A DNA stretch of 64,000 nucleotides from Alloactinosynnema sp. L-07 (GTDB taxonomy: Bacteria > Actinomycetota > Actinomycetes > Mycobacteriales > Pseudonocardiaceae). The stretch covers positions 4,402,001 to 4,466,000 of the forward strand of contig NZ_LN850107.1 of the NCBI RefSeq assembly GCF_900070365.1, in the 5' to 3' direction. Both the position numbers and the translations under genes were made by a program. Within the stretch, counting starts at the first letter, position 1, and each line of letters begins with the position of its first letter. Shown piece after piece: positions 51,982 to 61,020 of this stretch. The notes beneath the pieces were generated by a model, which ran no database searches, was not told the DNA's origin, and saw only the letters and a program-made list of their open reading frames with translations.

Positions 51982-53164
51982 GAAAACGCCTCCTTCCTGC
52001 TGAAGTTGACTGGGACAAGGGGATTAGCAGGCGAACGTGAGCCCCTGCATCGCATGGGAGAACAGTTAAGTCGCCTCCCAGTTCAAGAGCCGCGACCCGC
52101 AGCCGGGCCAGGCTTCGCGTGTCGTCCTGGAGAACCGCTGCCGCCAATCCGGGGCCGTTGTCCACCACGTCCATTTCCAACGAGACGGCGTCGAATTTGA
52201 GGCGCACCGTGACCGATCTCCCCCCATGCAGTACGGCATTCTTCAATAGATCGCCCAGTGCACGACTCACCATTACGCCGACCGGGCGCACGACGGTCAA
52301 CGCGCCCACTCTCGGCGTCTCCGTCAAGTCAAGCACGCCAGCGAACGTGCGCAAGCGTTCGCTGAGAACGGCTGCGAGCGGTACTTGTTCACTGGCGAGC
52401 AAGAACTCGATTCGGCGTTCGCTGACCGCCTCCTCCAACTCGTTAAGCTTCTCACCCATGGCCGTGGTATTGCCCCACTCGGCGCGAATCGCGGCTACGC
52501 CCGCCTTGACGTGGGAGTGCAGGAAGTTGAAGAACTCCTCGTAGTTGCGCTGCTGAACCTCTACTTGGAGCTTGGCCGCCACCCGGCAGAGTACGCGAAT
52601 GGTACGCCCCAGCAGGTAACCGGACACATTGAAGATCGCAACCATGGCGCCCGACTGGGCGGCGCGTAGATTGGCCCCCATCTGGATGACTACCATCGTG
52701 GCTGGCAATAGTGACACAAGAAGGACGTATCCGACTTCAATGGATGCAATCCTCCTGCTCTTCGTACCCACCCACCACGGGTAAAACGCAAACACCGTGA
52801 GCGTGGACACCGCGTAGTTGCCGAGGGGCGTCCCTGGCAGCGTGGGCGAATTTACTTCCGGCGCGCCAGCGAGGGCGATCATCGCACAAGGGAAGATGGT
52901 GGCCCACAAGAGACTTAGGTGGAGCCATGGGCGGCCCAAGGCGAACGGCCCACCAAACCTTGCGAAGACGGGTATCGCAACCACATGGGCAATCGTCGCT
53001 ACACCGATGATCGCCGTCGGTGCGCCCGGAGGGAATACTCCCAACGCCCAGGCACCTCCGCACACTAGAGCCTGCCAGGTCACAACGAACCATTCTTGCT
53101 TTCCCAAAATGCGCTGGGTGGTAAACCGCTCGAGATCGGTTTGAACACCACCGGCCCTCAGCAT
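51926..53164 (-). CDS. Sensor histidine kinase, membrane-bound
   Basis: 412 aa. About five or six membrane helices in residues 28-190 (TWQALVCGGAWALGVFP, TAIIGVATIAHVVAIPVF, GYVLLVSLLPATMVVI, MVAIFNVSGYLLG) with almost no extracellular loop, so it may sense a membrane signal. Phospho-acceptor His216 lies in FFNFLHSHVKAG, which is not a standard HisKA box. ATPase domain: N-box GDLLKNAVLHGG (Asn309) and VVDNGPGL. The last 25 residues after IPLSQ are Arg/Ser-rich and overlap the regulator gene. It is the partner of the response regulator at 51214. Confidence 0.82.
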   Translation of the reverse strand: MLRAGGVQTDLERFTTQRILGKQEWFVVTWQALVCGGAWALGVFPPGAPTAIIGVATIAHVVAIPVFARFGGPFALGRPWLHLSLLWATIFPCAMIALAGAPEVNSPTLPGTPLGNYAVSTLTVFAFYPWWVGTKSRRIASIEVGYVLLVSLLPATMVVIQMGANLRAAQSGAMVAIFNVSGYLLGRTIRVLCRVAAKLQVEVQQRNYEEFFNFLHSHVKAGVAAIRAEWGNTTAMGEKLNELEEAVSERRIEFLLASEQVPLAAVLSERLRTFAGVLDLTETPRVGALTVVRPVGVMVSRALGDLLKNAVLHGGRSVTVRLKFDAVSLEMDVVDNGPGLAAAVLQDDTRSLARLRVAALELGGDLTVLPCDAGAHVRLLIPLSQSTSAGRRRFRASTSSRGPHAAGSTYRP

Positions 53165-53413
53165 GGTCGACCACTCGGGTCAATGTTGGCGCTTGCCAAC
53201 ACCCCGCCTGGCCTCGACGATCGAGACACCGTTGGCACCTCGGTTCTCCTCGCTGAACGTCACGACATCCTGCCCGACCATGGTGCGGGATGAGCTCGCC
53301 GTCCAGAGACATGTGTCTCTGTCCACTCACGCCGCACGCGGTCACCATCTTCAGTGTCGACCTTCGACCGAAACCGACGCCAGCCGAAGCCGGCGCCAAC
53401 GAGAGGAGCAACC

Positions 53414-54019
53414 ATGTTCGAGAAGGAACGCTGTGGAACGGGCGGCGCCCGCCAGTGGATCGCCCGACCGCTCGTCACGATGGCCGTCGCGGCGCTCGCC
53501 GCCGGGGCCGTCATGTCTTCCTCGCAGGGAACGGAGACGAGCGAGAGACCGGTGGACATGGCGGTCCACCCGATCGAGTTCGCGCTGTCGCCCGCGGAAG
53601 CGGCGGAGTGGCAGCAGCGCACCGCGACACCGGAGGGCCGCGAGCGGGTGCTGAGCGACCTGAGCCTGGCGTTCAGCGGCGTCGCCTCGATCGGGACCAC
53701 CCAGCCGGTGTCCGCACAGGACCAACTGGCCCCGACCATCGAGCGGATGGCGCACTCGACCGGTCTGCCGATCCGGCCCGTGTGGGCCACGGGGATGGCT
53801 GGTGACCACTTCTGGATCACCGCGTCCTACGCCGACGTCGCCAGCGGCGCGATCTCGGGGGCGGTGTGGGCGTGCAAGCGTAGGCTGCCCGGCTGGCTGT
53901 GTGACACGGCCGGCCGTCTGCTCAAGGAGTGGGCGAAGGGTTGGGGCTCGGCCAGCAACCACGGCGTCTGGGCCGCGGTGTACTGGTGGCCGCCGAGGGT
54001 CACCGGCGGCCGGTGGTAG
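53414..54019 (+). CDS. Secreted protein with conserved-looking HGVWAA...TGGRW C-terminus
   Basis: 201 aa from the ATG at 53414, after GAGAGGAGC. Signal segment IARPLVTMAVAALAAGAVMS near residues 16-36. The mature N-terminal half carries ALSPAEAAEWQQRTATPEG. The C-terminal 60 residues are distinct: SGAISGAVWACKRRLPGW, LCDTAGRLLKEWAKGWG, then NHGVWAAVYWWPPRVTGGRW. Two Cys (ACK, LCD) could pair. The Gly/Trp-rich amphipathic tail resembles small exported antimicrobial-type tails, but I cannot name a family. It is divergent from the two-component pair. Confidence 0.7.
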   Translation: MFEKERCGTGGARQWIARPLVTMAVAALAAGAVMSSSQGTETSERPVDMAVHPIEFALSPAEAAEWQQRTATPEGRERVLSDLSLAFSGVASIGTTQPVSAQDQLAPTIERMAHSTGLPIRPVWATGMAGDHFWITASYADVASGAISGAVWACKRRLPGWLCDTAGRLLKEWAKGWGSASNHGVWAAVYWWPPRVTGGRW

Positions 54020-54109
54020 CCGACTCTGACGGTGGCGGCCATCCCCAGCCTGGGATAGCCGCCACCGTGGCAGTTGCCGAGAGCCATCTAGCGCGCCGAC
54101 GCGCCTCGG

Positions 54110-54440
54110 ACAGCCCGCGCCGACAACTGGAGAATGTTTCGCTCGGACAAGAGATCCGGATCAATCGGATCACACGCGGCTGGGCTGAATACTTCCGACA
54201 CGCCGTGGCCAAACACACCTTCGACCGGCTCGCCTACTTCATCTGGTGGCGAATTGTCCGATGGGTCAAGACCAAAAGCCGTTGGAGATGGAAGGACGTC
54301 CACCGCTGGCTGCGCACCCCAATTGGGTGGCGGCCGATCGCGGCGGAAGGGATCGAACTGCGCGACATCGCGGCGACGCCGGTAACCCGATACCGTCGGC
54401 GCAGCATTCCCAGCCCTTGGCCCTGCGCGAAACCACCTGA
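54110..54440 (+). pseudogene. Fragment of a group II intron maturase (C-terminal part)
   Basis: The plus frame reads INRITRGWAEYFRHAVAKHT, FDRLAYFIWWRIVRWVKTKS, RWRWKDVHRWLR and GIELRDIAATPVTRYRRR, which is the GIIM maturase domain of group II intron reverse transcriptases. The RT domain, the intron RNA ends and a start are missing. It is joined directly to the IS256 fragment. Confidence 0.7.
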
Positions 54441-54529
54441 CGACAGAAACCGTGGAGCCCGTTGCATTGAAAGGCGCACGGCGGGTTCGGCGAGCGGCCT
54501 GGGGAACAGACCGACGGCAAACGCCGGAC

Positions 54530-54860
54530 CTGCGCCCCAGGCCGACCCGACTCTCAGCGCACCTGGCCCAGGTCTATGGGGCCGAGGTGTCACGCCAGAC
54601 GATCTCCACGATCACCGACAAGGTCATGGAGGGGATGACCGAGTGGCAGAACAGGCCACTCGACGTCGTGTATCCGGTGATCTTCATCGACGCTATCCAC
54701 GTGAAGATCCGCGATGGGAAGGTCGCCAACCGGCCCATCTATGTCGCGTTGGCCGTCACCGTGGATGGGCACCGCGACATTCTCGGGTTGTGGGGCCGGT
54801 GACGGCGGTGAGGGCGCCAAACACTGGCTGCAGGTACTCACCGAGCTCAAAAGTCGAACC
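54530..54860 (+). pseudogene. IS256-family transposase fragment
   Basis: SAHLAQVYGAEVSRQTISTI, TDKVMEGMTEWQNRPLDVVY, PVIFIDAIHVKIRDGKVANR and TVDGHRDILGLW are the catalytic core of IS256/Mutator transposases. At about 54800 the frame shifts to GDGGEGAKHWLQVLTELKSR and the match then stops. Neither end of the IS is present. Confidence 0.8.
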
Positions 54861-55386
54861 ACACCCAGCCGTACGGGTCGAGGTCACGCCGGCGAATACC
54901 CCGGCGCCCGCCGCAGCCGGGTCGGCGAGCGCGTCGACGCTGTTGCCCACTCCCCGCCGTCGGCGGTTGCCGGTTGGTGGCTGATGGCTGGGCCGTCGGT
55001 GTGACATCCGGCTGTGTCTGCCTGGTCGTGGGCGGGCGGCGCGACTTCTGGCCCGACCTCGACCTCACCAGCTGCCGTATCAACACTGCCCGATTCGACG
55101 AGGCGAGCTTCACCGGGTCCACCTCGTTCGACGGGATGAGTCTCGCTGACGGCCCGGTTTACCGGAACGAGACAGACAACGACATCACACGCCGCACCGT
55201 GGCGTTGTGCGTCGGCTGTCCCACGGACTCATCCCATCGAGGTTTGGACCGCCGCCTCCTCGGGTGTCGTGAGTCCACTCACCGGCCGCCGGGTCCTCCG
55301 CCATGTGGCCATCGCACAGTTCGATGCGGAGTCAACGGCGTCGATGACGGGGCAGTACCCTGTCGTCCCGATCTTGGGGAGGCGCG
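54861..55386. other. Scrambled region with a pentapeptide-repeat remnant
   Basis: Around 55045-55145 the plus strand reads LDLTSCRINTARFDEASFTG then STSFDGMSLADG, which has the A(D/N)LxX rhythm of pentapeptide-repeat proteins, but it has no start, site or length. The rest of the stretch shows nothing I can support. Confidence 0.35.
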
Positions 55387-56349
55387 GTGATCAGTGCCGA
55401 GGGGCTGCGCAAGCGGGTCCAGCGTCGGGCGGCCTTGCGATGGTTGGCAACAAGGTTCGCGGTGTTCGTGTTGGTGTTCGTGGTCGGGGGTGGCGTCGCG
55501 ACAGCGGCAGTAGTGGCCTTGGGCGGCGACGGGACCGAAGGGCAGTTACCGCGGTGCCCGATGCCAGTGAGTGGCGTGCGGGTAGACGTCCGGGTGCAGT
55601 TGGCGGCGGGCGGCTTGGACTTCCCCCGGTTGTCGGCTGACACGGTGGTGCGGGTTCCACGCCGGACAGCAGTGGCTGCCGCTGTGACTTCCGCTCAGGA
55701 TGATCCAGCGTTTCGACAGAGGGTGGCGTGCCTGTTGGGCGTGGACCGGGCGTGGACGGAGATCCGCGATGGCGGCGTGCGTGTCGCGGTCGAGGGCGAC
55801 TGGGTCACGGTGCGCGAGCGGGCGTACGTCGATGTGGTCGATACCGGATCGGGGACGCGTCCGCGCGAGGTGTGGGCGGGGCTGACACGACTGTCGCTGC
55901 CCTCAGACGGCCCGTGGCGCTTATCCGTGACCAGCCCAGCAGGTCTCGCACAGGCGGTCTGGACAGTCTCGGTACGCGGGCCGGCGGACTGGTTGTCTGC
56001 CCCGCGTCCGCTGGAAGGGGCCAATATGACGCCGGAGGAGGTCCGGTGGGATCGGATCGTCCGGCCGGTGCCGGATGACGCTCCCCCCGACGTCGCAGGC
56101 CCGATGTCGGACTTCGAGATCGCCTTGCTCGACGTGGCCCCGGACTGGCGGGCGGAGGCGGCGGGCGCAGTGTTTTCCCGGGAGGGGCGGCCCGTGCTCC
56201 TAACGGTCCTGTGGGCGTCCACGGCGGTATTCGCAGTAGTCACGGTGGTCGCTGCGCGGTCAGGAAAGCGGTGGCGACGGTTGCGCGGGTTGCGCCCGCC
56301 GTTCTGCTCGGCCGACAGCGTCCTAGGGCGGCGGCGGCCATCGGTCTGA
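55387..56349 (+). CDS. Two-helix membrane protein with large extracytoplasmic domain
   Basis: 320 aa from the GTG at 55387. Helix 1: FAVFVLVFVVGGGVATAAVV (about residues 24-44); helix 2: VLLTVLWASTAVFAVVTVVA near residue 285. The 230 residues between them contain two Cys (LPRCPMP, RVACLLG) and RRTAVAAAVTSAQDDPAFRQ. The cytosolic tail is short and basic. No family is recognised. It shares a TGATG junction with the next membrane gene, so the two probably work together. Confidence 0.62.
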   Translation: MISAEGLRKRVQRRAALRWLATRFAVFVLVFVVGGGVATAAVVALGGDGTEGQLPRCPMPVSGVRVDVRVQLAAGGLDFPRLSADTVVRVPRRTAVAAAVTSAQDDPAFRQRVACLLGVDRAWTEIRDGGVRVAVEGDWVTVRERAYVDVVDTGSGTRPREVWAGLTRLSLPSDGPWRLSVTSPAGLAQAVWTVSVRGPADWLSAPRPLEGANMTPEEVRWDRIVRPVPDDAPPDVAGPMSDFEIALLDVAPDWRAEAAGAVFSREGRPVLLTVLWASTAVFAVVTVVAARSGKRWRRLRGLRPPFCSADSVLGRRRPSV

Positions 56350-56747
56350 TGTGGCAGTGGCTCCCGGGTCGACGTGGAGTGACGAAGATGGCGGTGCCGG
56401 TCGCGGTGTACGCCGTAGTCCCACTGGTCGTCGTGACCGCTGAGGCAGCGCTCGGGCTGGGTATGGACTGGCGTGCCGCGGCGGACGGTCTGCTGTTCGT
56501 GTCGGTGATGCTGATAGTCGGCATCCTGATGGACGCGGCCGCCCTGGCCGGGGTTAGTGTGCCGTCCGCAGGGTCGCGGGCTGGACAGCAGTTGGAGCGA
56601 TGGGGTCTGACGAACGCCGCCGCCTTGACGACCACCGCTGTGACCCCTGTCTTGGCGGTGCTCGCGGTCTGGAACGCTTTCCACGGCGGGGACGTCTCGT
56701 TCCCAACCGTGGAACCGGGTCAGGTCGTGCGTGACTCCGGACGGTGA
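56349..56747 (+). CDS. Multi-helix membrane protein, unknown
   Basis: 132 aa from the ATG at 56349, which overlaps the preceding TGA. Three hydrophobic segments: VPVAVYAVVPLVVVTAEAAL, LLFVSVMLIVGILMDAAALA and LTTTAVTPVLAVLAVW. Nothing identifies a family. An earlier start (to 56211) would overlap the previous gene by over 130 bases and is rejected. Confidence 0.55.
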   Translation: MWQWLPGRRGVTKMAVPVAVYAVVPLVVVTAEAALGLGMDWRAAADGLLFVSVMLIVGILMDAAALAGVSVPSAGSRAGQQLERWGLTNAAALTTTAVTPVLAVLAVWNAFHGGDVSFPTVEPGQVVRDSGR

Positions 56748-57028
56748 CCTCGTCCTCAAACGTACGCGACGTGCCCCCTGGTTCGCCTATGACTCCGACG
56801 TCTCGCCCTTCGGCACGAGCGTGCGTTCGACCACGCTGTCCGGCGGGTGCGCCTGCGAGTCCCGCAGGCGGGACAATGCGAAGGTCAACGGCCACACCGC
56901 CTTCGACATCCCAGGACCTGTCCCTCGCGGTTCTGATCACCACGGCCTCCGCCGTGACCGCGTCGCAGGATATCGTTGGGTCGGACTACCTGGTTGCAAC
57001 GGCGGATCTAACTGAGAACGTAGGTACA

Positions 57029-58165
57029 TCAGGCCCAAGGCTTTGTCGAGATCCCTCGGAAGTCTCCTCCAGCCCGAACGGTGCTGATCTTTACGACGTC
57101 GCCCGATTGCGGCGCTTCGACCATATAGTGGATTCCTCCAATCGGGCCGAGGTACATGGCTACGTGGTGGGTGCCCCAGAAGATCAGGTCGCCGGGTTGG
57201 GATTCATCCGGGAATCGTGCGAGTGCCTTGGCGCCGAGGAACTGGTCGCGGGCCTTGTGTGGGAGAGCGACGCCGACTTGGGCGTAGGCGTAGAGGGTGA
57301 GGCCCGAGCAGTCGAAACCGGTCTTGTTGTAGTCGCCGAGGGCGTCGGCGGGTCCGCCGTTGTCGCTGATGCCGCGGGTGGGTCCGTTGGGGTCGCCCCC
57401 GCCCCATGCGTACGGCGTGTCGAGGTAGGAGAGGGCCGCGGCGGCGGCGCCGGTCGCCATTTCGTTGGGGAAGGTGATGGTGGCGTCCAGTCCGGCTTCT
57501 GGGGGCAGTTGGATGGTCCATCCGGTGATCGCGATGCGGATGGGTCCTGATCCTGTGCCCGCCGCGCATCGAACGCTGCCTGGCGATTGGGATGTGGTGG
57601 TGCCGTTGTACAGGTGTTGAGCGAGTGTGGTTGCCCAGTGTTCCCATGCCGCGTAGTGGGAGGCGCCTGCGCCGGAGGCTTGGACGGTTTGGGCGGCGTC
57701 GGCTAGTCCGATGGCGGTGGGTTCGTGGTAGCTGGGGACTCGGGCGATGAGTTGTTCGTAGAAGGCTCGGGAGGTGTCGGCTGGGTCGGTGCGGCGGACC
57801 GCGGCGTAGAGGTCGCCTTGTTGTTGGAAGAGTCCGATGGATCGACCGTTGGTGGCGTTGGGGTCGAGGGTGGATTCCTGCATGGCTGTGGCGAGTGCGA
57901 TGGCGGTTCCGCGTTCGGTGACGTTCATGCCTTTGCCGACAGCGACTATCACACCGGCGATGTGGAGTTGGCTGGCGTTGAGCGTTGCTTGTCGTTGTGC
58001 TACTGGACTTGTGTCGCTGTGAGGTTGGCCGCCCGTTTGGGCCGTGTCGATGGTGCAGGCGCCTACGGCGAGGCGGTTGTCCTCTACCGTGCCCCCGCCC
58101 ATGGTGGTGGTGACGAAGACGATGACGAGCAGGATGATCGCGCTTGCGAGGATGGTGAGTTTCAT
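57029..58165 (-). CDS. NlpC/P60-type cell-wall hydrolase of the conjugation module
   Basis: 378 aa from the ATG at 58165. An N-terminal anchor (ILASAIILLVIVFVTTTMG) is followed by a lysozyme-like region (AIALATAMQESTLDPNA, SIGLFQQQGDLYAAV) that contains the catalytic-type Glu of transglycosylases. The C-terminal NlpC/P60 domain has GFDCSGLTLYAYAQVG (Cys), GDLIFWGTHHVAMYLG (His) and HYMVEAPQSGD. Two-domain enzymes of this kind open the peptidoglycan for type IV machines (VirB1-like role). It is the last gene of the block 64000-57029. Confidence 0.88.
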   Translation of the reverse strand: MKLTILASAIILLVIVFVTTTMGGGTVEDNRLAVGACTIDTAQTGGQPHSDTSPVAQRQATLNASQLHIAGVIVAVGKGMNVTERGTAIALATAMQESTLDPNATNGRSIGLFQQQGDLYAAVRRTDPADTSRAFYEQLIARVPSYHEPTAIGLADAAQTVQASGAGASHYAAWEHWATTLAQHLYNGTTTSQSPGSVRCAAGTGSGPIRIAITGWTIQLPPEAGLDATITFPNEMATGAAAAALSYLDTPYAWGGGDPNGPTRGISDNGGPADALGDYNKTGFDCSGLTLYAYAQVGVALPHKARDQFLGAKALARFPDESQPGDLIFWGTHHVAMYLGPIGGIHYMVEAPQSGDVVKISTVRAGGDFRGISTKPWA

Positions 58166-58183
58166 GGGTTCCCCCAAGGTTTG

Positions 58184-59131
58184 TTAGCCGCCGGGCGCAC
58201 GTTGGGCGACGCGCCAGGCTCCGTGGGGGTCGCGGAGGATGAGGCGGGTATCGGCGATGTGTTCGACGTAGGCGTTGGCGCCTGCCGGGGTGACCACACG
58301 GTGGGTGGTGATGTGGACGATGGCGGCGTCGGGTGTTCGGGGCGCTTCGGGTGCGACGGACGCGGTGGGTGCGGAGCAGGCGCCGGTTTCGGCCGCGGCG
58401 ATGGTGCGTTGCCAGGATCGACGTGCGGTGTCGTATTGGGTCGGGTTCTCGATGATCCATTGGGTGTCGGTCATCGCGGACCGGCCGCGGGCCTCGGCTG
58501 CTCCGAAGGGTTCGCGGTAATCGAATGGGCAGGTGCGGCTGAGCCAGGCGATCGCCGCGGTGTCGGGTTCGGCGAGTTCGTCGGTGGTGGCATCGCCCGT
58601 CGGCGGGGTCTGCACGACGATGCTCGATGGATCGACCGCAGCGCCCCGCGCCGGCGTCAACGGCCTCACAGGCGTGGTCATCACATTGCTTGGACTCGTC
58701 GTCGGCTTGCCCTCATGCGCCGACGGCGGAGTGGTCGCGCTCGGCGATGATGGGAAGAGTGGGGGAACCTCTATGGGTGTCTCCGCTCTGCGAGGCGGGT
58801 TGGGAGCCAACCACCACATCGCGATGGCGACGATGCCGACCGCGGCGAACAGTGCGGCGACCACGGTCCAGTTCTTGCCGCGTGGAACCGTCCGCCAAGG
58901 GCGCGGCGCGGTTGTCGCGGATCGGGGCTTGCGCAGAAGGTCGCGTTGTCTCCGCGCGACTTGTCGGGTGTGGGCTCGGTGGGCTCGGGCCTTGGCGCCG
59001 ATGGGTAGGAGTCCTGGTGGGCGGCCGATCAGGTCGCGGCCGAACAGTGCGCGCCAGGCGTCTCGTGGCGAGCTCGGGGTCGGGTCTGACGGATGCTCGT
59101 CGTTGTTCCATTCGTTGTCGCGGAGGTTCAT
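58184..59131 (-). CDS. Bitopic membrane protein of the conjugation module (VirB8-like position)
   Basis: 315 aa. A cytosolic, basic N-terminal part (residues 1-88) is followed by one helix (WTVVAALFAAVGIVAIAMWW, about 89-108). A Pro/Thr/Ser-rich linker of about 75 residues comes next, then a C-terminal domain (AIAWLSRTCPFDYREPFG, TQWIIENPTQYDTARRSW, TRLILRDPHGAWRVAQ). The last part has the look of an NTF2-like VirB8/TcpC fold, but I cannot confirm it. It overlaps the VirB6-like gene by four bases. Confidence 0.65.
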   Translation of the reverse strand: MNLRDNEWNNDEHPSDPTPSSPRDAWRALFGRDLIGRPPGLLPIGAKARAHRAHTRQVARRQRDLLRKPRSATTAPRPWRTVPRGKNWTVVAALFAAVGIVAIAMWWLAPNPPRRAETPIEVPPLFPSSPSATTPPSAHEGKPTTSPSNVMTTPVRPLTPARGAAVDPSSIVVQTPPTGDATTDELAEPDTAAIAWLSRTCPFDYREPFGAAEARGRSAMTDTQWIIENPTQYDTARRSWQRTIAAAETGACSAPTASVAPEAPRTPDAAIVHITTHRVVTPAGANAYVEHIADTRLILRDPHGAWRVAQRAPGG

Positions 59132-61020
59132 GGCTTGGGCCTGTTGATCGGCGGGTTCGGCGGTGTGCGGTTCCGGTGTGTGGTGTCGCCGAGGGGTGAG
59201 ATCCGGCCGTCAGTCCTGGCGATCCAGATCCGGCCGAGTGCCTGTTGCGGTGTTGCGCCGCGGCGGGGCCACCGCCTTCGCCGCTTCCAGCTCGTACTTT
59301 CGGTTGAGGGTGGGACGGTGCGGCGACTCGACGGGTTCTGGAGCGGAGCTGGTTCAACCCCCGGCGATGGTGCGGATGTGGCTGACGCAAGCGCTTTCCT
59401 TGGTCTGTGTTCGATCTGTTGACGGGCGTGCCGGGCCTGCGGCGCCGGGGCCTGCTGCGGCGCGATCTCCTGGGTGAGTGGTGAGATCCATCGATTGAGT
59501 TGAGGACGCATCCCGCCGGTGCCGACGTGTGTGCCCGCGGCCCCGACCTTGCGGATCCCAGCTCCGGCCAGAGCGCGGCCACCGCCGAAGGCGAGTCCAG
59601 TGGTTCTGCCGATGATTCGGCGGGCACCGCGCATGGTGGAGGTGGCGAGCATGGCGCCCAGGTAGCCCATCCCGGACGCGCCACCGACGGTGGTGAGCGA
59701 GTCTCCCCACGCCCTGGCGCGGGCGGCGGCGCCTAGAGCGCCGAGGTTGAGCACGGCGACGACGAAGAATCCGTTTTCGCCCGCGATGCTAATGATGATC
59801 ACCGTGACTGTGGCGTAGCCGCTGGTGAGTCCGGTGACAAGGAGCGATTGGGCTTCCATTCCGAGGGTGAACTGGGCGTAGCGCAGGCCGGTCTCGCGGA
59901 ACCATCCGGGGATGGCCCAGAAGGTCACGAAGATCAGCCCGATCACCAGCATCAGGAGGAAACCAACCGCGGCGGTGAGTCCCGCCATGACGAGCCGCAG
60001 CAGCAGGAGGCCGGTCGGGATGACGATCAGGGCGAGGACGAGCAGGTAGCCGGTGCGGGTCATGTCCTGGCCGCGGATCCAGTCGCCGTGTTCGCGGAAC
60101 TCCGGGACGTTGCCGTTGTCGTCGAGGACGGTCATCCAGGCCTGCCAGGCCTCGTCGTTGGCCAGGGCGTGGTGGCCTGCCACGCGGCAGATGTCGAGGT
60201 CGTGGAACTCGGCGTAGCACCAGGCGGTGGCGCCGATGGTGTTCCACAGGTTGTCCACAAGCCTGCGGGTGGCTGCTTCCTGGGTGGTCCCGTTGATCGA
60301 GGGTGTGGGGAAGCCGGTAACGCTGGGTTTGTTGGCGTTGTAGTCGGCGGCGCCGGTCATGATGCCGGTCGCCAGGTCTTGGCGAAGACCGTCGACGTGG
60401 CTCATGACGGTGGACGGGCCTGCGGCGAATCCGACTGCGAGGACCCCGGCGGCGACGACCCAGCCGAAGTCGGAGATGAATCCACGGCCTTCGCCGCGCC
60501 AGCGGGCGTAGGCAACGAACGCGCCGGTCGCCGTGGTGGCGCCGATCAGGGGCCAGAACACCGAGGCGGCCATGGATTGCACGGCGAGGTCGACTTCCGG
60601 TGCGGCGTCGCGGTAGAGGGTGAGGTTGAGCAGCCACTGCAGCAGGGCGAGGGCGCCGTAGAGGATTCCCAGGCACAGCCACAGAATGAGGTTGTTGATG
60701 AAGCCGATGACTTCGAGGACGGCTTCGCCGATGGAGAACCAGCCGGAGGCTTCGTCATCGGGTTTGACGGTGAGTTTGTAGTCGGTGAAGTCGTAGGACT
60801 CCAGCAAGGTGCGGGGCGCGCCGTGGGCGAGGTCGGGCCCGACGACGATGCCGTCGGCGACAGCTGGGTGTGCGGTGCCGACGATGAGGATGCCGACCAG
60901 CCACACCAGGGTAAGGAGCCGCTGCGGGTCGGCGCACAGCCATCGCAGCGGTCGCGGTCCGCGCGCGGGCAGTCGACCGACGAAGCGCGTCGTGCGGGTG
61001 ATCCACTGGGCCGCGGTCAT
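59128..61020 (-). CDS. VirB6/TrbL-like polytopic channel protein
   Basis: 630 aa from the ATG at 61020; the frame is open further right but only as an antisense shadow of the VirB4-like gene. A signal-like segment (TLVWLVGILIVGTAHPAVA) is followed by about eight hydrophobic helices (NNLILWLCLGILYGALALL, VVAAGVLAVGFAAGPS, LLVLALIVIPTGLLLLRLVM, GFLLMLVIGLIFVTFW, VTVIIISIAGENGFFVV). A periplasmic loop has Cys residues in WCYAEFHDLDICRVAG. The C-terminal 180 residues are a soluble, Arg/Pro-rich tail. In type IV systems this protein lines the inner-membrane channel. Confidence 0.78.
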   Translation of the reverse strand: MTAAQWITRTTRFVGRLPARGPRPLRWLCADPQRLLTLVWLVGILIVGTAHPAVADGIVVGPDLAHGAPRTLLESYDFTDYKLTVKPDDEASGWFSIGEAVLEVIGFINNLILWLCLGILYGALALLQWLLNLTLYRDAAPEVDLAVQSMAASVFWPLIGATTATGAFVAYARWRGEGRGFISDFGWVVAAGVLAVGFAAGPSTVMSHVDGLRQDLATGIMTGAADYNANKPSVTGFPTPSINGTTQEAATRRLVDNLWNTIGATAWCYAEFHDLDICRVAGHHALANDEAWQAWMTVLDDNGNVPEFREHGDWIRGQDMTRTGYLLVLALIVIPTGLLLLRLVMAGLTAAVGFLLMLVIGLIFVTFWAIPGWFRETGLRYAQFTLGMEAQSLLVTGLTSGYATVTVIIISIAGENGFFVVAVLNLGALGAAARARAWGDSLTTVGGASGMGYLGAMLATSTMRGARRIIGRTTGLAFGGGRALAGAGIRKVGAAGTHVGTGGMRPQLNRWISPLTQEIAPQQAPAPQARHARQQIEHRPRKALASATSAPSPGVEPAPLQNPSSRRTVPPSTESTSWKRRRRWPRRGATPQQALGRIWIARTDGRISPLGDTTHRNRTPPNPPINRPKP

